From Adiantum capillus-veneris (taxonomy: Eukaryota > Streptophyta > Polypodiopsida > Polypodiales > Pteridaceae), in contig CM043971.1 in the NCBI GenBank assembly GCA_014529385.2, positions 82,999,340-83,063,339 on the forward strand: a stretch of DNA of 64,000 bases. The letters run 5' to 3'. Below, piece after piece: positions 46,276 through 59,250 of this stretch. Within the stretch, counting starts at the first letter, position 1, and each line of letters opens with the position of its first letter. The notes under the pieces are model-generated. The model had not been told where the DNA came from, did no database searches, and saw nothing but the letters and a program-made list of their open reading frames with translations. Both the position numbers and the translations under genes were made by a program.

Positions 46276-47427
46276 GTCGGTGCTACTCCGCTTCGCATTC
46301 GTCCACCAGCATTCACCGAAGGAAAGCTTGATGGAACCAACTACACATTGTGGAAATTCAAAATTTTTACAATTCTGGATTCATATGAATTGCTGGATAC
46401 CGTGTTGGGGCCAAATGATGTAGGCAAAGTGGAGGCCTTTATCAAGCGGATTAAGGACCTCCAATATCAATTAGCTGCCATTGGTGTGGGTATTTCTCCA
46501 AAAGATTTAGCTCGGGGCTGCATTCACATACTTCCGGCAAGATATGATGGTCTCGTTACGGCACTCAACACTCAAGTTTGTCCAACCTGTCTTATGTTTG
46601 AAGAATTGAGTGCAATGTTTCTTGAAGAGGAGCTGCGACTCAGGACCAGGGATGGTGGAGGTGATGCTGCCTTCACAGTCAATGCAAAAGGCAAGGGGAC
46701 TACGTCAAATGCTTCTAAGAACAAGCCCAAGAAGAGAAAATTTTCAGGTAGCTATTTTTACTGTGACAAGAAGGGTCATGCTGTTAAAGACTGCAGAAAG
46801 AAGAAAGCAGATGAGAAGAATGACACCATGAAAGCTTCTTGGAAGGAAAGAGAATCCTCTAACAATGTTGAAACAGACCTTGAACTATGGGCCGTCATAG
46901 AAGAGGTATGCTCATCAGCACAAACTCCGCTTGTTGATGGTATTCTACATAGTGGTGCATCCCGACATATGACTAGTAAGAAAGATTGGTATAGTTCCTG
47001 GAAGCCTCTACAGGAACCCATAAGTGTAATTGTTGGGAATAATGCCAAATGTATAACCGAAGGATCTGGGACAATTTCTTTTTTCGCAGCTACAAGTGAA
47101 ACTAAGGATCTCTCTAATGTGTTGTACGTGTCTCAAATCAAGAAGAATTTGTTGTCCATTGCTGCAATCACGGTCCTTTCTGCACTTACGATCACTACAG
47201 AAAAAGGTACAACTCAATTATGGCATGAGAGATTTGGTCACTTAAGCATTGCTGTGTTAAAAGAGATGTGCTGTCACTTAAGCATTGCTGTGCTAAAAGA
47301 GATGCAAAAATCTGGGATGGTGGCACATATGCCTCAAATTTCAGATATGAATGAAGTTTGTGAAGCTTTCATGATGGGCAAGCAACAAAGAAAGGAATTT
47401 CCACAAGAGAGTAGTAATCGAGCTTAG
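46276..47427 (+). pseudogene. copia B gag, knuckle, protease and pre-integrase
   Basis: The frame opens with a copia gag N-terminus (FTEGKLDGTNYTLWKFKI). A zinc knuckle near 46760 (YFYCDKKGHAVKDC) has lost its first Cys. The protease motif near 46950 reads H-S-G-A-S where D-S-G is needed. The pre-integrase HHCC region carries a tandem repeat of HLSIAVLKEM (47240-47311, 36-bp period). The frame ends at TAG 47427. Loss of the catalytic Asp alone would inactivate the protease. Confidence 0.85.
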
Positions 47428-47429
47428 TC

Positions 47430-48056
47430 TCCTCTAGAGTTGGTACATGCAGATCTCTATGGAAAAATGTCTACATCCGCTTTGGTACATCCGCTTTGGG
47501 TGGATCTTTCTACTTTTTGCTGTTAGTCGATGAATTTAGTAGAAAGATGTGGGTGTATTTTATTCATGAGAAGGCTGAAGCTTTTGGAAATTTTAAAATG
47601 TGGCAAAATCTTGTTGAACATGAAACAAGAAAGAAGGTGAAGAAGCTTCGCACAGATCGAGGAGGAGAATTCATCTCAAATAAATTCAACAACTACTGCA
47701 ATGAGCATGGTATAAAACGACACCTTACTACAACTTACACACCACAACAAAATGGAGTTGTGGAGCTTCGCAATCGGATGGTGGTAAGAAATGGCAAGAT
47801 GTATGCTAAAAGCCAAGGGTATGCTAGATTCCTTTTGGACCGAATAGTAAGTACAGCACTGTACATTCTCAATCAAAGCTACACAAAGGCTTTGAAAGGG
47901 AAAATGCCTCAAGAAGCCTATTCTGGTAAGAAACCTTCAGTCTTGCATTTCAAAACATTTGGGTGTTTCTGGTATGCACATATTCCTGATTCACAAAGAA
48001 CAAAGCTAGAAGCCAAAAGCAAGAAGTGTGTATTTCTCAGATATAGTGAAGAGTAA
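47430..48056 (+). pseudogene. copia B integrase
   Basis: It starts with ELVHADLYGKM-like sequence near 47437, changes frame near 47490, and continues LLVDEFSRKMWVYF, LRTDRGGEFIS and TPQQNGVVELRNR, giving the three acidic positions of the catalytic core. The stop at 48054 follows a frame change (CVFLRYSEE). Confidence 0.85.
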
Positions 48057-49967
48057 GGCTTATAGACTCTATGATCCAGAGGCAAAGAAAATACTCACCA
48101 GTCCAGATGTGGTATTTGAAGAAGGGCCACATATGGTGGAGAAACCAGGTTCGTCCACTTTCTCATCAAATGAAGAGATAACTCACCATGTGCCAAACCA
48201 AAGTCAGGTAAAACATCAAGAGGAGGAGTTGTTCGATGAGGACAACTCAAATAAATCTAACCAACTTGTTGCAGCATCACAAGAAAAGCCACTACCACAG
48301 TGGGCTCAACAGCTTTTTGACGCTCGAAACCCTCAAGTTCACAATCCTCATGAAGAGGAGGGGGGTTTGCGACGGTCAAAGAGAATAGAGGAGCAAAGGA
48401 GAGACTCCGAACACATCGTCAACATGGCTCTCATGATAGAAATTGTGGGCTCTGTGAAGGAGCTAGCCTCCATCGACGATGCCATGGCTGATCCAAAGTG
48501 GAAAAGGAAGCGATGCAGTCTGAATACGACAGCATCACAAAGAATGACACTTGGGAAGTAGTGGATCGGCCTCCAAAGAAGAAAGTCATCAACACAAAAT
48601 GGGTGTACAAGCTCAAGCATAAAGCTGATGTTTCTTTGCAAAAGTACAAAGCTAGGTTAGTAGCACAAGGATTCTCTAAAGTCAAAGGGTTTGATGTTAG
48701 TGACACCTTTGCTCCCACAACTCAAATGACAACTATTTGTCTTGTGCTTGCTCTTGCTATTATCTATTTATGGGTTGTTTATCAAATTGATGCATTTTTG
48801 AATGGACTTCTCAAGGAGGAGGTGTATATTGAGCAACCACTAGGGTTTGAGACACCTCATTCAAAACAGAAGGTTTGTAGATTGAAGATGGCTTTATATG
48901 GCCTGAAACAGTCTCCAAGAGCATGGTATGTCAGAATTGATAAGTTTTTTAAAAACTTGGCTTTAGAAGAAGTGCTTTTGAAGCGAATTTATATGTGCTT
49001 ATAGAGAATGGAAAACAAATCATTATTATCTTGTATGTCGATGACTTGATAATCACAGGTGACCACAAAGAACTCATCCAACAAACTCATGAGAGTTTGA
49101 GTTTTGAATTCAAAATGACAGACTTAGGTTTTTTGCATTACGGTTTGGGGGATTGAGGTTTGGCAATCCTCAAAAGGCATCTTCATCTCTCAACAAAAGT
49201 ATGCAACAGAGGTCCTAAATGGCATGATGGATTGCAAACCTGTGAGCACTCCAATGGAGGTAAATGCAAAACTCTCCATGGAAGATTCTTCTCCCTTAGT
49301 CAACATTAAAAAGTACATAAAACTTGTGGGAAGCTTAATTTTCTTGTGCAACACTAGGCCGGATACTTCTTTTGCAGAAGGTGTTTTAAGTAGGTTTTCC
49401 AACCCACCAAGAGAATCTCATTGGAAGGCAACTATGCAAGTTCTTAAGTGCATCAAAGGTACTTTGGGCCATGGCATTGCCTATGGCATAGGCACAAACA
49501 CTCTTAGTGGGTATTGTGAGTCCGATTGGGCAGGAGATTGTGGCTCTAGAAAGTGAGTTTCTGGATTTTTTTTCTCACTTGGTTTCGGAGCGTTTTCTTG
49601 GATCAGCAAGAAGCAACCAACCGTCGCTCTTTCTTCAACGGAAGTAGAGTATAAAGATGCTTGTTTTGCACCTTGTGAAGCAGTTTGGCTAAGGTGAGTC
49701 CTCATGGACTTAGGTGTTTCTCTTCATTCAACAACAACACTTCAATGCGACAATTAGAGTTGCATGGCGATTTTCAAGAACCCCTTCTTCCATGCATGCA
49801 TAAAGCATATTGAGGTTCAGTATCATTATGCTCGAGAGCATGAAATTGTGGAGCTAAAGTGTTGTCCTACTGAAGATAATTGTGCAGATATCTTCACCAA
49901 AGCTCTAGGGAAAGACCAACTACTTCAAAATTTTCATCAACTTGGAGTTGGCACACGGCCAACATAG
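48028..49967 (+). pseudogene. copia B RT and RNase H
   Basis: A linker (48028-48561) leads to RT with TWEVVDRPPKKKVINTKWVY, KYKARLVAQGFSKVKGFD, LYGLKQSPRAW and the YVDDL box at 49034-49048. RNase H fragments follow (GYCESDWAGD near 49515, ALSSTEVEYKDA near 49630, CADIFTKAL near 49880). At least five frame changes or stops interrupt it. Confidence 0.85.
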
Positions 49968-49999
49968 AGCATCTTTGGGTGTTCATTGAGGGGGGGGGG

Positions 50000-50744
50000 T
50001 GTTGGTATACTTGCAATGCCCACACCTGTCAGTTTTGCCACCATAATATATGTTGCACAATTTGTAAGGCCTCCATATGAGGAGAAGCCAATTGTGCACA
50101 TATATTTGGTGGATTCCAGCTTTGCACGTTGATGAGATCTCTATTTGTGATCGTGGATGGTACGGAGCAAATTCAAGCCTGAGACTTTTTATTTTAGCCA
50201 GAATATCTTGGCCGGACGACGGCCAAAAGACAATCGAAAAATGGCCGTCCGGTGATCGGTGGCCGGTTGTCCGTGGTCTTTGGCCGGTAGTCGGCGAGCG
50301 GCGGTCTTTGGTCGGTGGCCAGATTTCCTTGGCCGGTGGTTGATTTCTAGGAGGACTTGTCTACCCAAAAGCGGCTACACATGGGCACATGGGAAAGTCC
50401 TACTTGGACTTGTCTATCTAAGGGTGGTTGCACATGGGCGTTTAGAGGCTCCCTTACATCTATATAAGGAGGCCTTCTCATGAGTAATTTAGTAGAATGG
50501 TGTGCACACTTGAGGCACACAACACATCCTTGTGTAAGGATTGTTAGCCCCTTGTATTCCTACTTGCTCTAGTTGTTTAAATCGCCATCTAAGATCTACC
50601 TTGAGAGCGCATGGGTGGATGACGGCATCACTTTGTAATAGTGTGCTAATCTAAAGTTTTTGATTTGCCACTAATCTACTTTGCATCGTTTCTCTCTCTA
50701 CTCTCCTTGTTACTAGATCCTTATTGTATTTTTCATTTCTTACA
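50000..50744 (+). repeat. 3' LTR of copia B
   Basis: It starts TGTTGGTATAC after G10 and ends TTTCTTACA, followed by TSD ACACC. It is about 11 bp shorter than the 5' LTR and clearly diverged. Confidence 0.92.
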
Positions 50745-51800
50745 ACACCATAGTGGGTCAGGAGGTCAGCACCCACGTTTACGTATGGCTAGGAGACTGT
50801 GGAGTATATACTTATCTTGGGGTAGTCTTCGGTGGACCGGTGTTTTCACTAAGGAGAGCATCAGAGACTAGACTGACGAGAGCATATGCAGCTTTGGGAG
50901 GATTGGAGAGAATGTGTTTGCAAGTTCAGTTTCAGGAACCGCAAACAAAGCTCTGGCTTTTTGACACTAGTGACTCCAGCTATGCTCTATGGAGTTTAGG
51001 TATGGGGACCCTCAGTAGACCACCATGGGAGATATGGCAACATAGATGGATAAAGATGTATGGAGAGACCTTTGGTCTATATGATCGCTCGGATGATTTG
51101 AGCTAAGGCCTCAGTGCCACATGTGATTATCCGAGCCAAGCTAACCCCCCTCACCCCCCCCCCCCCCCCCCGTGGTGGAGGCATTGACTAGATCAGTGTC
51201 CTTTATGCACGGCCTATGGGATCTCTCCCCAGGAACAGATACCCTCGGCTTGCCTTGGAGTCATCTCGACAACTAGCTCTACAAGGCGATACATCATGTT
51301 GGTATGGACATATGACATCATTGTTTCAGTTGCATGGTCTCAACATAGATAGATTACCTCCCTTTCAATACTCCGTGGATGCACCCTCCCTGTCTCTCAC
51401 ACGGACAGAGATCACCAGACTTACACGCTAGGATTTGATTCAACTAGATACCAGGAACACATGGATACAACCGACACAGGAGTTGGGCACGAAGATGGAC
51501 TTCTACAGAAAGCATCTTCCCCAACTCACGGAGGACGGATTTGTGACTAGGCATGCATACATCGATACACACTTATCTCATGGGATAAGATGCGCTATTG
51601 GGCAGATACGCCCATCCTCACATCAGCTCCAGATCAAGAGTGGCCGATTTTGAGGGGTGCTAGTAGGGGCCAGGATATGTCACCTATGTAACCTAGAGCC
51701 AGAGACAGAGCTGAACTACACATGTCACTGCCCGACATACTATGAAATACGCGGCTGCTTCCACTGCGTGTTCAGAGAAGGTTTCAGACCTTTTTCTAGA
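50745..51800 (+). pseudogene. LINE B ORF2 C-terminal region
   Basis: After the copia target duplication the translation continues LINE sequence (VYVWLGDCGVYTYLGVVFGG, LTRAYAALGGL). A Cys/His-rich stretch near 51680-51765 (CHLCNLEPETELHYTCHC) resembles the zf-RVT tail of plant LINE ORF2. Frames shift several times; C18 at 51154-51171 lies inside. Confidence 0.75.
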
Positions 51801-52358
51801 GTCATGAGATACAAGGATTAGAGATGTCTCGGATTGTTCGTGCTAGAGCTACGAAGACTTAGGGAGAGCTTGCTGAGGACATCAGGGGAAAGATAGTCTC
51901 AGAGACAAATCACAGATTTCTTTACAGCAGTCAATGGAGAGCCAATAAAGCAGTCATTACAACAGATCTCAGAGCCTACTCATACTAGAGGTTCGCTGCT
52001 TGACCGAGCCACTGAGCTTGGCAGATCCAGACGCCCAAGACCTCCGGGGGTCTCCCACTACCGAAGGCTGCAACAAAAGATACAGATTAACCTAGCCTGA
52101 CATGCAAAACGCCCAACCAAAATACTAACCATGGAGGAGGTCGATGAGATCCGCTAGCGACCAATGAGAGATTTCATCTGAACCCACCAACCCACCCCTC
52201 CCATCCTTTTTCCTTAGTGTTTTAGTGTTTAGTGTTATTTCTTTGTAACCGTGTAATTTTCGTACCCAGACATGGTATCAGATTCACCAATTGTAACTTT
52301 TTGGTCTCATAGGTCATTTTGGCCTCTTGAAGACGTTAATACAACATTTCATTTCATT

Positions 52359-52362
<4 letters not shown>
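51801..52362 (+). other. LINE B 3' untranslated region
   Basis: There is no supported ORF. It ends GACGTTAATACAACATTT followed by CATTT repeats, then (CT)n. Confidence 0.65.
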
Positions 52363-52395
<33 letters not shown>

Positions 52396-52416
52396 CCCCC
52401 CTCCCCCCCCTCCCCG
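52363..52416. repeat. (CT)n then C-rich tract flanking LINE B on the right
   Basis: About 15 CT units run into C9TC8TCCCC. This matches the (CT)n on the left side of the LINE. Confidence 0.9.
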
Positions 52417-53732
52417 TGACATACTTGAGCTGCATCTAGAGTTAGCATGTGGATGGCCCAGCTTTGCCGTAAGCGAGAAAGATCCCCCATCTTCATAGAA
52501 AAATATTCAATGTTTGAGTTTTTGTTAGTGTCTCTATCATGTGCATGCACGTACATACACGCACTCACTACAATAATTGATAAATTGGGATAGTAGCATA
52601 GAGACCTAATGGTCAATAATTTTTTCACAAATTTGTTTTAAAACTATATCAATATTGGTCTAAAAAAAGCCCCTTCAAAAGACAAAGCCAAATGCATCTT
52701 GAAAACTCAAATTTTCATTAAATAACAAAATTTGCACCAAAATTGTCTTTTTTTGGGTCACGTGTACTTAAACTGCTATATTTACTTTATAATTAAACTA
52801 CTACATTTACTTTATGTAAAGTAGAATGTCTTTTGACTTTCCATTACCAAAAAGCCTTTCATTTTTGCAATGTTACCCTTCATTTTTGTATTTTAAATCT
52901 TCTTGTTGTTCACTTTTACATTTTAGATTATAAGTTTTTTAGGGTTTTTTTTGAAGTCAATCAGAGTATGACACGTGGATGTCTTCTCCGTTGAAAATTT
53001 TAAGCTTGATTATATATAGTATGGAATATATGTGTGTGTGTGGATATGTGTGTGTGTGTGTAGAATTTACTAGAATTATGCAAAGTGAAGCTTTACTTTA
53101 GCATTCTAAAAGAATAGAATGCAAGAGAAATAAACCCATGTGAGAATGTGACGTGGAAGGTGAAATAACAAGGAGAAAGCTCACTATGGCTTGCGTAAGG
53201 CTATAGAGAGGAATTTAATAATAAGAAGCTTCTTTGAGAGAGAGAAAACAACAAAGCGACATTAATATTTTAAAATATTTGTTATCACATTAATTTTTTT
53301 GAAAGCAAATATAACAATGAACTATTTAGATTACAATATATTCCAAAAGCACAAAAATAATTACTAAAAAAATACTTGGAATCATGGTAACAAATTGAGA
53401 AGCAGTAAGAAAGAAAGCTTATTGCCATGTGACACTAATTATCAACCTTTATCCAATGGTCCACAGTTGCAATGTACCCAAAATGCAACCTTTTACTAAG
53501 GCCTTATGTAATAAAAAAGAAAAGAAGATTTTTATTGTTTTCATGAAAGTAGGTCTAATCAGTAGAGAAAATAATAAAATTTCAAATGTACACCCAACTC
53601 TCTTCTTCTCGTTTGTTTTAAAAGAACGTGGTTGAATTTAAATGGAATTATATAAGGTAAACCTTCAATTTGATATTATAAAATAATAGAATGCAAGAAA
53701 GGTATACAAACATAAATGCATATGTGTGTGTA

Positions 53733-53735
<3 letters not shown>
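52417..53735. other. AT-rich gene-free DNA
   Basis: No gene is supported. It holds a short (TG)n near 53030-53061 and the first copy of a small hairpin motif (53101-53122). Confidence 0.5.
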
Positions 53736-53823
<88 letters not shown>

Positions 53824-53825
53824 CA

Positions 53826-53877
<52 letters not shown>

Positions 53878-53935
53878 TATACATATATATATACACACAC
53901 ATATACATATACATATACATATAGATATATATATA
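53736..53935. repeat. Compound (TA)n-(CA)n-(TC)n-(TA)n microsatellite
   Basis: A (TA)n tract of about 28 units is followed by (CA)n, (TA)n, (TC)n, (TA)n, and mixed CA/TA blocks. Translated frames here (Tyr-Ile repeats) are not genes. Confidence 0.93.
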
Positions 53936-53955
53936 CAAGGTAAACCTTCACTTTG

Positions 53956-54450
53956 GCATTCTAAAATAATAGAATGCAAAAAAGATCAAACAATGATGTA
54001 AGCTTTGAAATAAAAGGGAAATAAAAAGACCCATTTAATATACTAAAATCAAAAGAACATTTAAGTTAAGTCTCAATCATCACAAAAAACATTGAAAGTA
54101 TGTTTAACTCAACTCTCCTCTGAAGCTTCTTTTTAGAAAGCCAGTTAATGTAGCTTTGGAAACTGCATTTGAAAGGACATGATTCTTTTTTTTTCAAAAT
54201 TTTAAGGCTCTTTTGAGGAATACATGTCTTACAACTAGAATTGAACAACCTTCACCCATATGGATACTAAGGCCTTTTAGTATGCCAAAAAGATCTATTT
54301 GATATTTTAAAATCGAAATAACATTTAAGGAAAGTCTCCATCATCATTGAAAACATTGAAAGATGAAACAAAAAGATAGATTTATTATACTAAAATCAAA
54401 ATAACATTTAAGGTAAGCCTCAGTCATCACTGAAAACATTGAAAGTATGC
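53956..54450. repeat. Short dispersed AT-rich direct repeats
   Basis: TAACATTTAAGG...CATCATTGAAAACATTGAAAG-type units occur near 54042-54102, 54301-54362 and 54385-54449. GCATTCTA-AAATAA-TAGAATGC hairpins occur at 53101-53122 and 53956-53977, with an imperfect copy at 53672-53694. Confidence 0.7.
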
Positions 54451-54959
54451 CTAACTCAACTCAACTCTCTTCTAAGGCTTCTTTTAGAAAACCAAAAAAA
54501 TAACTTCTACAAACACAACCTTTGTCTACTGTTGCATTGTACTTCCTAACAGGCCAAATTGATCTTTCACCTTGTTGTCACTATTGATTGGACATGCCTT
54601 TTTATGTGAACAATTGAATTCTTTTTTTGCTTAGTTTGTCAATGGGTCTTTTCATTTCACAACTTTAGATGACTAAGTGAACCTTCACCTTGTTTGATTG
54701 AAAGATCGAGTCCTCGAAAAGACTATCTTTCTTCCAAGAAATACTTTCTTTGACAACAATACCTTTTCTTTTTATAAAACTAGTCCTCAAAAAGATTTTT
54801 TGATACTATCCTTGTTCCAAGGAGCACTTTTTTTGAAAGCAATAACTTTTCTTCCTTTGAAATTCATGCTCTTTAGAAAATTTACCAAAATTTTGACACC
54901 TTTTCTATACTCTTTATGAAAGAGCTTGAGAAAATGTTGAGAGATCAACACTTTCATGC

Positions 54960-55038
<79 letters not shown>
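54960..55038. repeat. Compound (CT)n-(CA)n microsatellite
   Basis: (TC)n of about 18 units passes directly into (AC)n of about 21 units. Confidence 0.95.
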
Positions 55039-55043
<5 letters not shown>

Positions 55044-55109
55044 CTTACCATACACCGAGCCACATTTTACAAGCAAACAAAAATTTGAGAGAATATTTTT
55101 ATAGCATGG

Positions 55110-55231
55110 CCCTTGTTGTTCTATGTGGTGCAATTTGAATCCCATCCTCAAACATCAAGGACAACATGGGCCCATGTTGTCCTATGTGGTGCGATTCCAA
55201 CCCCATCGTCAAACATCAAGGACAAAGTAGA
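55110..55231. repeat. Tandem duplication, 61-bp period
   Basis: CTATGTGGTGCRATT begins at 55121 and 55182, with ACATCAAGGACAA in both units. Confidence 0.85.
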
Positions 55232-55518
55232 GGGGGGCAAGCCACCTAGGAACCATGCCTATAATTTTGTTCTATATTCTCTCTCTCTCTTTTTCCCATA
55301 ACATATGGAGAACTACCTTCAAAGCCTGATAGAGCAATGATCTATGTGTGCCAATTCTTGTATGCACGCCCTTATTCAAGAAACACGACTCATGAGCTCT
55401 TAGAGTTTTAGGGCACAGACATGCCACATACTCTTTGTCTCTCCTATTGCATCCCCTCACTCTTTCTCTCTTGCTACATATGTGCTCTATTCTCTCTTTG
55501 ACCATAGCACACAAGATC

Positions 55519-55520
<2 letters not shown>

Positions 55521-55557
<37 letters not shown>
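55521..55557. repeat. (CT)n microsatellite
   Basis: About 18 CT units, isolated. Confidence 0.93.
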
Positions 55558-55559
<2 letters not shown>

Positions 55560-55561
<2 letters not shown>

Positions 55562-58300
55562 TGCACATGCGCTCGTGAATGTAGGCTAAGGTGGAAGCTA
55601 ATAGAGGAGTAGGGCAAACCCCAGGGTGCAGTGAAGCATAGGCTAGATAAGGCGTACGTGTGGGTGAGGGTTATTAGTTAGGCAAAAAAATGAGGGAGAG
55701 AGAATCTTTATAATTTGTATAGTATCAAGCTCTTGTAATTAAGAGAGACAGATAATGAGGGCGTTGAGAAAAGGGAGAATGAGGGTTTGAGAAGCACCAT
55801 GTGTCAGATGCCTAATTTTTTAGCAATATTATATTTTAAAATTCACAAAAGGGTAACATTCCTTGAGATGGTGTCTATCCATCTCTAAGAATCTTAAAAT
55901 TGTCGAAAGCCTAATTGTCAAAAAGTTTGCTTCCAACCCTTGTTAGAGGGACGGCCTTGCATCCTTGACCAAGTTCTCCAACAATAGCCAACTACAAAAA
56001 GTGCACGTGGGAGTTCATTTCAGATGCGTCGAACCGTGACAGACCGCGTCTAAGCTGTAGGTTTAACCACCTTGGCTAATCCCATTCACCGCAAAAAATG
56101 CAAAGCTTTTGTTTTCAAATCCAGTGTGACAACAGTGTTAATGGCCATTTGCAAAAGGAGAGTGGGATAGGTGCCGTAGTGTGACAAGGGACGTAGAAAC
56201 CATTCTAAAATACGAAAGTGAATGGATCCTTTTTCTAAAACTCTGGATGTGTATAGAAATTAAAAATAAACAAGTCGGACTCTAACAAGGGTCCAATGTA
56301 TTTTAACCGATTGAAATTATAAATTCTCACGGCTAGATTTTGAACTAGCCTTTAAGAAAAATGAGAAATTTGCAAGTTTAGTAACTTTTTGGTTTCAATT
56401 GGTCCCTTTGCTTTTACTTTTTTTCCAAATGGTATCGATTAAGATACCCTTCGTGAGCTCGTTTGGCACACCTACTTCACTATACAAAATAGGTGGTGCC
56501 AATTTTGCATTCATTTGTTTCAACCAAAATCTTGGGAGATGCTTCCATAGCTTTGAAGGGAAAAAGGAGGGACTCGGCACGTGTAGGCAGGGAAAGGAAG
56601 TAGAGGGAAAAGTAAAAGGCAAGTTCTTTTTGTTCTGTTTAGTGTAGCCGTGGGAGAGAAATTGAAGTATTTGATTTTGAAGAATCTTGGCAGATTTTTG
56701 GACTCACAGATATTTGTGTTTGCTGCACGCGAGAGGGATTTACCAAAGCTTGGATCACATGTGTGTGTGTGTGTGTGTGTTTTGGCTTGCATGTAGATAA
56801 CTCACATGAAAAGGAGGTGATGGTGAAGTGGGCAAGACAAGGGGGGCTCGAGGGTCGTGTGAAATGGTCAGTGAGGAAAGCTGTCGGAGCTCAAAGTGTG
56901 CATGGCTGCTCGTTGATGATCGTCAGAGCTAGCACGATCCAACTTTGGTTCGCATTAATGTTCATTACGAGCACCAGTGATGACATCGTTGAAAAGCTCA
57001 AGAGGATCGAAGCCACCTCCAAGATGGCAGTTCGACTCTAGTAATGATGATGGTGCACTATCAGCTAGAGTTGCATGGTGTCTTGCCTTGCAAGAGCTAC
57101 AAATAGGAGTGAAGGGAGGTGGGTATGGGTAACGAGGAAAGAGAAAGGGGGACGACCATAGAGAGGTTGAGTTTTTTTGTTGTGTACTCAATGAGAAAAC
57201 ATAGTTTTTTTTTCCTCAATGACAAGACATTTAAAAAAAAAAAAGAAAGCCTCTCTAAAAGGACTACAACAAGAGAGTTTAAAAAAAAACAAAACCTTCT
57301 CTAAAGGATCTGCGCCGGCGCACAGATCCTTGAGGGAAGCTTTTTGTTTTTTTTAAACACTCTCCTTTCTAAGTCCTTTAGGACTTCAACGAGGATTTCT
57401 TTTAGAGTTTTAAAAAAACTTTCTTCCCTTTCTTGTATAGTGAATATAAAGTAAGTGGGGTCACACAATGTTTTCATTGTTGCGAATCTCAGGAGATACC
57501 AATCTTGTGAATGTATAAGAAAGTGGGAGATGCCAAATGGTGGGCGAGGTGAGGAGGGGAGAGAGTGATAGGTATAGGTGGCTACACAAGGCATGAGGGG
57601 GAAACACATTAAGTGCATGCACTTGCTTTGCTACCCTTGCTAGATGTCATAAGGCAAGCGGAGGCACCAAGTGACACAGGAGGGTCGCGAGATGTGGATG
57701 CGAGACAGGCGAGAGGAGAGGGCAATTTTTTAAAACATATATTTGCTTGTATATTGTGGAGAGATTGAAGCGATTGGTGATTTGGTTAGAGGATAGAGCC
57801 TTTCTCTCAATGGAGGAGGGTTTGAATTCAGTATTTAAGTTATTCATTAAGGATTTGCGCTCCATCACGGGAAATAGAGATGGAATTTGGTGGAGATTCC
57901 ACCCAATGGAAATGAAATGGCTGAAACTGCGATGAGTTTTTTCTTTTTTAATACAATTTATCATATAGTCAACACAAAGCCCGTTGCGGTGAGCTGGCTC
58001 ATGGCAATAACTTAGAGTCTAAGTGGGACATCTTCAACTCAAATTGCCGTGCATGTATGGGAGCTTTGATGTAGCTCTGAGAGAGGCCAGTGCTAGAAGG
58101 AATCTGGTGAGATTTTGTTTAGCAAGAGTGAGTGGAGCGAGTAGACCCAATAGAGTTTCTTTTAACTATCTCTCTCTCTTTGTACTAAAATGCAAAAAAG
58201 AGTACACTTTTCTTTTTCAAAGCTCTTCCGTGTGTTATAAAAAATTAATTCCCTCAAAGATTCTGCGTCAGTTATGATCCTTCAAGGGAATTTGTTTTAC
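55560..58300. other. Gene-free DNA
   Basis: No supported gene. A (GT)n tract lies at 56758-56780. Near 57230-57430 an imperfect inverted repeat built from A-rich and AAGGA/TCCTT words surrounds a GGATCTGCGCCGGCGCACAGATCC palindrome (positions 57307-57330). Confidence 0.45.
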
Positions 58301-58307
58301 TATACAA

Positions 58308-58326
58308 TGTGTGTGTGTGTGTGTGA

Positions 58327-58394
<68 letters not shown>
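58308..58394. repeat. Compound (GT)n-(GA)n microsatellite
   Basis: (TG)n with one GAG interruption passes into (GA)n of about 24 units. Confidence 0.95.
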
Positions 58395-58398
<4 letters not shown>

Positions 58399-58772
58399 GA
58401 CTAAACAATTGCATCTATTGTCAATAAAAATTTGTGATTATAAATTTTGATTCTCACATGGTCTTTCACCAATAGTAGCCCACGACTAGCAAGGCCTAAC
58501 AGTGTTACACACACAACAACAATCTTGCCTTACCTCTCTAGTAAGGGGCTTGCTAGCACCTAACTCCTGCTTAGCATATCCATTCTTATATTTGACCGCC
58601 ATCTTTAGGAAGGTATAGGACCAATTTATTTAGTCTCTCAAGTGAAGAAATCGGTGATTTATATAAATGAGTGACTTACAAGAACTCTTGGCTATATGTG
58701 TTTCGATAAAGTGTCTCTCATTAACTCGCTCGATTTTATTATCGCGCGAAAAAGTTCGCTCGGAGCTTGGGA

Positions 58773-58876
<104 letters not shown>

Positions 58877-59092
58877 TGGCTCACTTCAAAAAAATAAAAA
58901 ACTTTCAAACATCTAATAAAATGCAAAAGTGAAGGGTAAAATTGAAGGAAATGAGAAACCTTCTGACAATTTTTGACTTACACAAGACCTGTGTTGATGA
59001 TCTTTTGAAAATTGTTTGCATCGCCCAACGAATGTCATGCTTTATTCAACCATGCCCTTTTTTCCCACTAGCTTGGCTCTTTTTCTTGTTGG

Positions 59093-59250
<158 letters not shown>

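Larger units (their letters stand above)
45424..50744 (+). mobile_element. Ty1/copia element inserted in LINE B (copia B)
   Basis: LTRs at 45424-46179 and 50000-50744 are flanked by TSD ACACC (45419-45423 and 50745-50749). TGGTATTAGAGC follows the left LTR as primer site, and GAGGGGGGGGG precedes the right LTR as polypurine tract. The LTRs differ at many positions and by indels, so this is an older insertion than copia A. The genes are heavily broken. Confidence 0.93.
44986..52362 (+). mobile_element. 5'-truncated LINE split by copia B (LINE B)
   Basis: The left part (44986-45423) holds RT and the right part (50745-52362) holds the C-terminal region and 3' end. They rejoin when copia B and one ACACC duplication are removed. 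The 3' terminus is a pentanucleotide tail, repeats of CATTT near 52343-52362. (CT)n lies directly outside both ends. RT begins mid-domain, so the copy is 5' truncated. Confidence 0.8.

Noticed and set aside
53690-54001. Tyr-Ile-Thr-His repeat proteins
   Set aside because: Translations of (TA)n and (CA)n microsatellites.
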